Source: Leuctra nigra (lineage: Eukaryota; Arthropoda; Insecta; Plecoptera; Leuctridae). From it: a DNA stretch of 64,000 nt. Shown in pieces: positions 55,496 to 64,000 of this stretch; the first letter of the stretch is position 1, and every line of letters begins with the position of its first letter. The notes under the pieces are model-generated. The model saw only the letters and a list, made by a program, of their open reading frames with translations, did no database searches and was not told the origin of the DNA. The stretch covers positions 22,873,109 through 22,937,108 of the forward strand of contig OW203764.1 in the NCBI GenBank assembly GCA_934045905.1, read 5' to 3'. The position numbers and the translations under genes were made by a program.

Positions 55496-56376
55496 TAATC
55501 TTGCTTAGATTTATCAACAGATATGTGAGTTATGTGCTGGTCGTATGCCTGCATCATCAAATGGCAGGAAATTATTTGCATGATGAGTGACTATTATTGT
55601 ATACTACCCAACCTATTGTTAAGTTATAGTACCAGTCCGATTAATTTTGTAATTCTACGCTTAGCGTTTTGTGTGTAACACATCATGAATCTTGAAACAA
55701 GTTGCTCACCATCGTTTGGTGTAATTTATTATTCCACTTTTTTAAAATAAATATGTTATTTGAATATATATTGTCCGCTATAAATGTAACAACTGGACTT
55801 TAGCTGGCTGAAAGGTTCCAGGCATACTTTTTTTAACTAGTTTTTTCATTGAAATTAAAGTCAATTATTAAATTAGTATCAGTTTATCTTCGAATTGATA
55901 TCACCTACATATATTTTATATTCACCCCTTCTTAATCCTGCCATATGGGTTTGTAAAATGGTTGCGATTGTATTAATCAGCTACTGACCCCTACAGAAAT
56001 GTCAGTGTTAAAGAAATGAGTATGTTCTTAACTTTGCAAGAAATTAAATAAAAATCATAATTTAATTAATAATAAATTAATAATTAAAGCATACCTGCTT
56101 GTACTCTTTATGATGGCTTGTCTGAAACATGGAACACATATCAACATGACTCTCTACATACCAAGTAGCAGAGGCAAGTAACATGTAACCGCTGTCAGCC
56201 AATGAGAGGGCATTATTCACTCTGCTCTCTGCTTTCACTTGATTGTTTGTCTGTTTTTTGAATATTAAAAAAGAGCAAAATTCACATAGGTACTTTTTAT
56301 TTCATTTTCAATTTTATTTATTCTTAAAATATAGTACATGCTAGACAAGAAAATAATCGTGTCATGATTAACAATG

Positions 56377-57697
56377 GGCTCATTCCATTCTACTTCACCC
56401 AAAGTCGTTGCGCCTAGAATTTTGATTTTTTTAATATTTTGCAGAGTTGTTCCTACATATAAGCTGATATCAAATCTCTAGTTTCAGTTCGTTTCAAGTC
56501 GGCGTACTCAAATTACGTGTAATTAAAGATGGCGCGGACGGGAAAATCGGTGTTTTTAAGCTTCCAGGAGAAATGCTGCCATTTCCATACTATTCAAGTG
56601 AACAGAACGATCTTAACGGCGTTTTGTTCATAAAAGATCTGTCTATAATTATGTTTCTTACAATTTTGCTGTATATGGAACCCTTCATAATGTAATTTGC
56701 CCTCAAACTTTGACTAAAATTCTTAAATTTTTCCAATATTTGAGGCATGATTATGAATAGAAGGGAGTGATGGTTCAAACACCCAATTTTATTTTAGTTT
56801 CACCTTATATGTAAGAATAGATTTTCACACTTCATTGTTAGTTTTTATTAATTGTTTTTTACCAAAAAAAAGTCAAAACCCTAAAAAGTACCATTTTTGG
56901 TCCCATTTTCCTCAGGCGGGGGACCAGATAAAAATTTCCGCTCAACGGCAAAATAACCAGCATTACTTGATGTATAATTGCTGCAAGTTTGGACTTGTTT
57001 TTTTTAACAGGTGGGGAAATGCATTTTCGCACCTAGAAATGCACGTGAAAATGCATTTCCACACCCGTTAAAAAAACAAGTCCAAACTTGCAGCAATTAT
57101 ACATCAAGTAATGCTGGTTATTTTGCCGTTGAGCGGAAATTTTTATCTGGTCCCCCGCCTGAGGAAAATGGGACCAAAAATGGTACTTTTTAGGGTTTTG
57201 ACTTTTTTTTGGTAAAAAACAATTAATAAAAACTAACAATGAAGTGTGAAAATCTATTCTTACATATAAGGTGAAACTAAAATAAAATTGGGTGTTTGAA
57301 CCATCACTCCCTTCTATTCATAATCATGCCTCAAATATTGGAAAAATTTAAGAATTTTAGTCAAAGTTTGAGGGCAAATTACATTATGAAGGGTTCCATA
57401 TACAGCAAAATTGTAAGAAACATAATTATAGACAGATCTTTTATGAACAAAACGCCGTTAAGATCGTTCTGTTCACTTGAATAGTATGGAAATGGCAGCA
57501 TTTCTCCTGGAAGCTTAAAAACACCGATTTTCCCGTCCGCGCCATCTTTAATTACACGTAATTTGAGTACGCCGACTTGAAACGAACTGAAACTAGAGAT
57601 TTGATATCAGCTTATATGTAGGAACAACTGTGCAAAATATAAAAAAAATCAAAATTCTATGCGCAACGACTTTGGGTGAAGTAGAATGGAATGAGCC
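56377..57697. mobile_element. 1.3-kb near-perfect palindromic (foldback) transposon
   Basis: Two arms of about 655 bp are inverted copies, with only scattered differences, around a short spacer near 57,031-57,044. The termini are GGCTCATTCCATTCTACTTC and its complement. AATG stands directly outside both ends (56,373-56,376 and 57,698-57,701), a 4-bp target duplication. Each arm carries the same 62-codon and roughly 70-codon chance frames, with no transposase motif. The near identity of the arms argues for recent insertion or for gene conversion between them. The superfamily is unknown; 4-bp duplications are known for Sola- and Ginger-type elements among others. Confidence 0.85.
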
Positions 57698-59351
57698 AAT
57701 GATAATGGTATATAACAAATGCAAAGAAGCAAAGATTGTTTGAACATAGATTAATTTTTAAATAATCGAGCTAGCAGATTTTGCAACAAAGCAGAGGCTG
57801 ATTATTTTAACCGACCGCAGGATCATGGTTAGGTACTAAATTAAATAACAGTGAATAGGGAAGAATGCATGATTCCAAGCCAAGCCTGGTCGTTCGAATT
57901 CCGAGATCCGTATTTCATTCATTTCACGAATTAGGTGTTAACCAAACATATAAACAATGAAAGTTATTCAATGAAATATTTAAAATGGACTTCAATAATT
58001 TGTCACTATGGTTTTCGACAAGTATATTAACAATTTACATAGTCTGCATTTTATTACACTTACTACAATGCTTAAAAGTTATTTAATGCCTCCAGTTCCA
58101 GAAATATTGAACATTTTTGATTGTTAGTAATTGTTTTAAATCCACGACATAACTATTAAATCGATGATAATAATAATATAATATTGCACACTTAGCAGTT
58201 TGGCTGGCATCAAAGTTAGTAAAGAATATGATTCTTATAGGTAATATCTAAACTTGCAATAGCATTTGTCTTCAGGTATAATGATCCTAACAAATTATTT
58301 CATTCCGACATTCATCCATCCATCCATCATGCGTATATATCTTTGATTTTATGCCGTTTGTTCCTGTATAGTTATTTTTATAAACATTATTGCACAGATT
58401 GATCTATGTCTTCTTTTACACTCCCACCTGCTCCAAACTATTTGCGTACTTGCCATGAGGGACTATGTGCAGTGAAAGGATAGACTAGTCAAGTATTCTT
58501 GAGCAAGAGTCAATTTACCGAGTTCGTGTCATACCCGCACCGAAAACTTCTACCAAAATATCTGATAGAATAAACTAAACTAGGCAGTTTTACTACGTGC
58601 TCATGTCAGGGCTGCGTTCTCGGCAGTCCTAACCTACACGAATATAGGTTCCATTTATCGGCTACACAATTCCATGAAAAGTACACAAACAGCTGTTGAA
58701 CAAACATACATCGATTCATGAAAACCATTCATTCACTGAATTTCCAAATGCAGGTTACTTTCATGAAATCAGTCACACACCATGCTGCTGTATATTTGTG
58801 GGACAAATGTAAAAGCCATTGCGTAGATGTAATTATATTCTGCCCACCATATAGCTGTGTTGGAATTCACGACCGTTCAATAGTTGTTCGCCAAGCAAGT
58901 GAAGCCAGTTCAAATGTGGAATGAAACAGTTTACCCCACTCTCCCAATGTCTTTTTGTGTTTTTATCATTTTACTTACAAAAAATATCAGGTGGTATGGT
59001 GTTTAATGAAATGGGTTCCTTGCGATCGGTTTCGGTGTAATTAAATAATACTCAAACTGGGTTTAATCTACATAGAAAAATGTATGAAGTTCTGAAAATT
59101 ACTCTAATTTGAATGTTCACCCTTTCTTAATCCTAGCGTCTTTGTTTCCTTTCATTACTTCCTCAATTCAGTGTTGATGACATCCTTTTGCCCTCCTTGT
59201 ACTGCATCGTTGTCACAAGCCTTGTTTCTTGCCTGGCTAAACTTGTTTCGCAACAACTATCGTCGGGTATTCCATCCCCCCGCAAAGCTCTCCGACTTCT
59301 CGCGGATAAATTTTGCGACCAGCGTTACATTGTTTTAGTGCTAGTTGTCTT

Positions 59352-62300
59352 CTATGCCATAGATAGTGTTCCCGCTCCCATTCCGTAGCCGACTCCCTTG
59401 GGACCGAACTTGCGACCGTAACAACTGCGGCAGTAAATGTCACTGTCTGGGCCATCGCAAAGGTTGGTGGAGTCCAGAGATTTGCGACATTCGCCGCAGC
59501 TGAAGCAGCGTTTGTGCCAGATCCTGTTCTTGGAGATCATTTGTTCGGCTGCGTAGACAGCAAAGCCGCAACGAAGGCAGCCCTTGCCTTGATCTGCCTT
59601 CAATCCAGTTGTAGGCCTGGTTTCGGAGCTGTGAAGGGAAATGAAAAACATTATTTTCACATCATATAACAATATTTTTAATTAAGACACCACATTCGTT
59701 ATCACAAAAATAGAATCATTTGTAAATTTTATGTGGAGTCATAAGATGACATGGTCTAAATACCCATTAAGAAATTTGAGAGTATCGGAACCGTAAATTA
59801 TGAATTTGGAATAGGTACAAATTTAATTCCTGGATTATTGAGTTTTTTAATTGGCCTAGTCAACATGCTAGGTTGTAATTTTCATAATTTGTAGCTCTTG
59901 TACGCAAAGATGTCCGTAATAGGGGAGTCAAGATGTCTAAAATATTGGCAAATTAGTGCGTTTGTGATCTTGTTGAGATTCATTGTAACTTACTACGCAA
60001 TTGTCGACTCCCCGTTGGTGGAGACCAAGGTGGGTGCATGGCCGTAGCCGAATCCTTTCGGTCCAAAGTTCTTTCCATAGCAAGCACGGCAGTACACTTC
60101 CTTGTCCGGTCCGTCGCAAGCCACCATCGAATCCAGCGGTCGGTGGCATTGGCAGCAGTTGAAACACTTCTTGTGCCACATCTGAAGTCAACAATAAACA
60201 TGTTATTAGAATAGGTGAACTGCATTGTCACGTTGCCCTTTCGCCCAAAGAAGTTAAAACAGTTTGCAAAAAAGTATCTTACATTTTATAAAATGGTTTC
60301 TTTCGTACACATATTAAAGCTGTGTGTGTTATTAAATAGTACCTCCTTTTCAAACAGAGCTTCTTGGGTATGGGTATAGTGAATTTGACTGATCTGTGTC
60401 TAATCTCATTATTCGTAGTGAATAGTGTTGCCTCTTTTGCGGAACTCTCCCAATTGGCGTTCTTACTTTTAGCTTTAACTTTGTCTCTCAGATTGATTCT
60501 TTGTTAAATTAATGGTACTAACCGTTCCCTTGGCCAGCTGTTGCTCAGCTGCGAACACGGCACCTCCACATCTGGGGCATCCTTGACCCTTCTCGGCTTT
60601 AATCGATGTTGTGTCGGGGTTGTAGAACGGGCGAGACATCGAGATTTCTTCCTCACTGAGGAGAGAAAAATGGTACAAGATACAGAACGAAAGCCTGTAC
60701 TCTTGACTCTTATTGGCAGTTAGTTTGGTCAAAGCAGTTACTGAGAATGGAGGCATGCAACTTTATGAAGTCCTAGCTGGTTTCTAGCAAATTCTGGTTT
60801 CCCAACTTTCAGTTCCACAGATACAATGGTGGGGATTCCAGTTAAAGACTCATTAATATTTCAAGGCCACCACTGGATGTTGATCGACTAAGTAGTTAGT
60901 TTACACCTGTCTTTGCAGTTGGTTTTGCATGTGTAGTTTGTAGGGATGTGACTTACGTAAGGCCATCCGTCTGCAAGAAGCCAGAGCCGCAAGCGAAACC
61001 GTATCCGTGGGGTCCCCACTTCTTGCCGTAGCACGTCTTGCAGTACACTTCTCCGTTGGGGCCATCGCACGCTAGAATGGAGTCCAGAGTCTTCGTGCAA
61101 TCACGGCACTTGAAGCACTTGCGATGCCATTCCTATGAAGAAACAAACATACGTTTTTAACGAACGACGCCGTAAATATTTTAATTTTGGAGAAATTTGA
61201 TTCTAAAATTGGTAGTATGACACATTTGTGAGAAACGTTTAAAAGTGCATATGAGATTCAGTCTCTTACCCTGCCCTTGGCGAGCATCTTCTCAGCATCG
61301 TAAACAACGCCGCCACAGCGAGGGCATCCCTGGCCCTTAACTGCCTGAATCTTAGCCGTATCCAACACATGAGTGCGCGGTGAAACCGCATCGCTAAACA
61401 ATACAACAAATCCTTTTATTGTGATTGTATTTTAATGGATTCACATATATCGAAACTAACATACATTCTTCATAAATCATGCATCAAATGCTTTTATTAT
61501 CCATTTTTCAGTCAGAGGACATTGCATTTGATTTTAAAATTTTACAAACAGTGCTGTCGAAATTCACAAAAACTCAATAAGGTCTGAAAATAATTTGAGG
61601 GAACACATCAATACATTCCAAGAAAACAACATAATGTTAGATGGAGTCATATGCAATTTCTCCATCATTGTTCCATACATTTTGGACACATTTTTCAAAC
61701 GAGGAAAAATCAGAAAATGCAGGATTTATTTCTAGCAAAGGAATCAAAACTTGTTGCATTCAACGTCTAGGTATCACTAGTGTTTCATTGTTTCGTACAT
61801 TTGGCAGTAACTATCGGTATTGCAAACCGCAATCACTTTTTTAAACGCCTGGAATTCCTTATTACAAAACAAATATGTGAGGAAGGAAATACTGCTACTG
61901 GTATCGCAATGAGTTTCCTCCAAAAATAAATATGTCGATATTTTCAAAAACTTGTGGGGTTTCAAAAACTGTAAAACTTGGGTAAAACGCCGTGCTCTAG
62001 CCAATTGGCTACCTCTCCCAATCTTCCGGTATGTCCGAAGTAAACCCGATGGATGACCCGGCAGCCCCCCGACCTATTCCTCGAGGCCCGAAGCGTTTGC
62101 CATAACACGCTGCGAGGAGACACAGAGAACACGGCTTAGATTAAGTTAGTCAAACATCCGAGCACTAGCAGACCATTCTCAAGACATTGCCAGTCACATT
62201 GCTTTGTTATTCAAGAGATTTAGAGTACTTGCTCTAGGAAATAGATATTCTAGAATCAAGAATACTCGGCACTAATATATTTATGAAAACATTGAAGTGA

Positions 62301-63958
62301 TTTAAATTGACATAATCAGGATTTGGAAATTAAATGACTTCCAAAAGAAAACTTGACGATTTAATGAAAAAGATATTCCGAAATACTACTTGAATTCAAG
62401 TAGATAAGCTTTGGTTTGTATTTAACATGATGAAAAGATTCTGGGATAATTTCTGACACTAAGAATTTTAAATCAATTTGCAACAATTTGGAGGTCCTCC
62501 TTCAATTTGTAGGAGACAATTTGAAGGTCTGTTTAGATAATTCAAATTAAGTTCTTGCAATGTAATTTAGTAGCAAGTGCAGACATTGTCAATCGAATGG
62601 TCTTGGTAGTGTGCCGGATTTCGAAGTACTAGGGTCTCTACGTACCCATTTACGAAGCAGTCACTCTGAAGAGCCCCGGCTCCTTGGCCGTAACCGTACC
62701 CTTTCGGTCCAAACTTCTTGCCGTAGCAAACTGTAGGTCACCACACAAACATAATAGGTAACACAGTTCATTCAGAGGTCACATTAACAGGGGTCACAAA
62801 ACGAAACACTGTGTTTTAAATCTAAAGTTTTTAGCTACATTTAATACTAATTTGTGTGTACTACTGGTACACAGTGTAGTGCAATTATCAAAGAAGTAGG
62901 TAAATTGAATTGCTACATTTACTTTGATTTATGTTTTTCATGTGGACTGTATATACTATATACCTACTACAAAAGAGAGGAAAGACAGCATGCATACTAA
63001 CAATTATTATGGATATTTTATAAATTCATGTTTTTCAAGTTTGTGTTGAACAAATTCGATCATTTCAGTTAACAAAACACACATCTCTGAGCTCGAATTT
63101 ACCTTGAGCAAAGAATACTTGTATTCCCAACAACTGATTACTGAAATTATCATAGCTTACTATCATGCTTCATAATGATTAAAGGCCAGCAGCTATCATT
63201 GTTAAAAGCGTAATTTCATAACCAGAAGCACTACAAACTATTTTTCAAGGATTAAAAATTTGTTCAAGAAAACATGGCAAATTATCCCCTATAAACATCG
63301 TTTCCCTTGTTGTCACTGTCAATGACTACAAGTGTATTCAATTTTACTTTTTAGTGTGACTGTGTGAACAGTGGTAAGATAATGTTTGATATATGTCAAA
63401 TTTCATTCAACCTCTAGAATATTGTGATAATTCAAAATACCACATTTAAAATTTCAAAATATTTACGTACAAAATATCACACTTTTATTTTCCCTAACAT
63501 CACAGGCACCATCCGTCACTACTAGATTTTTTGTCTTTAAAACATGTACCTAGACTTAATTCAATTTTATTAAAAATTTGCGATTGTATGGCTTATCGCT
63601 TTTTGTTTTCTAAAATTCAGATATTATTTAAAAAATGCATTGATGCAATGCCTCATAATAAATATATTAAATATGTTCGTATCCCAAACTGTTTGTCTTG
63701 AAGTCTTTAAATTAATATATTAATTATTTTCTATATAAACTACAAAATAATAACGGTCTAGAGCATTAGTTAGTTAAATATCGGTTTCTTGTATTTTTAG
63801 CTAATTTCAAATTGATATTTTAGTAAGCCAAAATAATGCGATTATTTTGGGCACACACCTCTGCAGTAAATTTCCTTCTTGTCTGAACCCTCGCAACAAC
63901 TTATTGAGTCCAGTCGTTTCGCACATTCGCCACATTTGAAGCATTCCCTGTGCCATGC
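59352..63958 (-). CDS. Mlp84B: Muscle LIM protein Mlp84B, 3' part (LIM 2 to LIM 5)
   Basis: Cytoskeletal adaptor of the CRP family, found at the muscle Z-disc in Drosophila. Exons on the minus strand: 63,958-63,859, one of two alternatives (62,730-62,646 or 62,109-62,013), 61,393-61,270, 61,132-60,957, 60,655-60,523, 60,181-59,994 and 59,628-59,352. Phases fit throughout and give 360 or 364 residues to the stop. LIM 2 is entered in its second half (W-H-R-E-C-F-K-C). LIM 3, 4 and 5 are complete, each C-x2-C ... W-H-x2-C-F-x-C-x2-C ... Y-C-x2-C-Y-G, followed by a K-x-x-G-P-x-G-x-G glycine-rich tail. Linkers such as [13 protein letters not shown] and A-P-T-L-V-S-T match Drosophila Mlp84B closely. 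LIM 1, the start codon and the first half of LIM 2 lie beyond the window. The only oddity is the duplicated exon. Confidence 0.95.
61955..62022 (-). repeat. tRNA-like sequence overlapping the exon B donor
   Basis: On the minus strand GGGAGAGGTAGCCAATTGGC, followed by TAGAGCACGGCG, closely resembles the 5' half of a eukaryotic tRNA, with an A box at 62,011-61,999. The B-box position is only degenerate (TTTTTGAAACCCC). It is probably a decayed tRNA-derived element. The GT of the exon B donor falls inside it. Confidence 0.4.
62013..62109 (-). other. Mlp84B alternative exon B
   Basis: 97 bases between CGCAG| and |GTAGCC. It starts and ends in exactly the phase of exon A (two bases in, two bases out). 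It gives [17 protein letters not shown] followed by a unique linker ending in T-S-D-I-P-E-D-W-E. Reading on without the splice meets a stop one codon later, so a short isoform ending in LIM 2 is also conceivable. A weaker donor (GG|GTTTAC) 34 bases earlier would keep the same phase. No transcript evidence is available to me. Confidence 0.75.
62646..62730 (-). other. Mlp84B alternative exon A (canonical)
   Basis: 85 bases between CAG| and |GTACG. It begins with two bases that complete a Val codon with the G left by the upstream exon, then supplies the last zinc-binding Cys of LIM 2 and [20 protein letters not shown]. It ends with two bases of a Gly codon. The peptide matches the corresponding part of Drosophila Mlp84B, so this is the ancestral form. 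Confidence 0.85.
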
Positions 63959-64000
63959 CTTGAAGGTCAAAAAATACCAAATTAATATACTGGTGGGGTT

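Larger units (their letters stand above)
54671..59351. other. Intergenic between convergent XPC and Mlp84B
   Basis: Apart from the two transposon-like elements at 55,329-55,495 and 56,377-57,697, I see no gene. The Mlp84B 3' UTR must occupy the right part, but I could not identify its poly(A) signal with confidence; ATTAAA variants on the minus strand occur near 59,000 and 59,063. Confidence 0.5.

Noticed and set aside
56590..57484. Identical 62-codon frames in both palindrome arms as a transposase gene
   Set aside because: They appear twice only because the arms are copies. They are short and carry no catalytic or DNA-binding motif.
59937..60231. Two further minus-strand frames overlapping Mlp84B LIM 4 exon
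   Set aside because: They are out-of-frame readings of the exon that encodes the C-x2-C LIM pattern.
61641..61844. 67-codon plus-strand frame in the Mlp84B intron as a gene or nested transposase
   Set aside because: Neither strand shows a recognisable domain, and the open stretches are short.

Overview
The window looks like a stretch of an AT-rich animal genome, almost certainly an insect. Three split genes can be read with confidence, and each resembles its insect or Drosophila relative: an l(2)efl-type small heat shock protein (minus strand), the nucleotide excision repair protein XPC/mus210 (plus strand), and the five-LIM muscle protein Mlp84B (minus strand, 5' end beyond the window). GT-AG introns, AATAAA signals, a TATA box with heat shock elements and several non-autonomous DNA transposons fit this. 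A hemipteran source is possible, but I cannot fix the species from the sequence.

Layout. Positions 1 to about 41,850 form a gene-poor stretch in which I recognise no complete gene. It holds a 35-bp minisatellite that switches strand twice (7,547-8,361), a second 35-bp array of different sequence beside it (8,363-8,484), several small tandem repeats, long C/G runs, a CpG-rich block with an open frame that might be an exon (28,934-29,209), a possible LINE 3' fragment (29,464-29,760) and a tRNA-like sequence (40,403-40,475). The heat shock gene occupies 42,060 to about 44,285, with its promoter just beyond. A transposon cluster follows at 46,324-48,710: a hAT-like element carrying a nested TTAA-flanked element, a second TTAA-flanked element and a LINE tail. 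XPC lies at 49,158-54,400 in seven coding exons, with an NRF-1-type site about 160 bp upstream. Between XPC and Mlp84B, which converge, are a small TA-flanked element and a 1.3-kb near-perfect palindrome with a 4-bp target duplication. Mlp84B fills 59,352 to the right edge.

The three genes do not form a pathway: one is a chaperone, one a DNA damage sensor and one a sarcomere/Z-disc LIM protein. The most interesting observation is inside Mlp84B. Two alternative exons (62,646-62,730 and 62,013-62,109) start and end in the same phase, both supply the last zinc-binding Cys of LIM domain 2 and the glycine-rich tail after it, and cannot be joined to each other without a frameshift. This is the pattern of mutually exclusive exons. 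The donor site of the second one lies inside a tRNA-like sequence.
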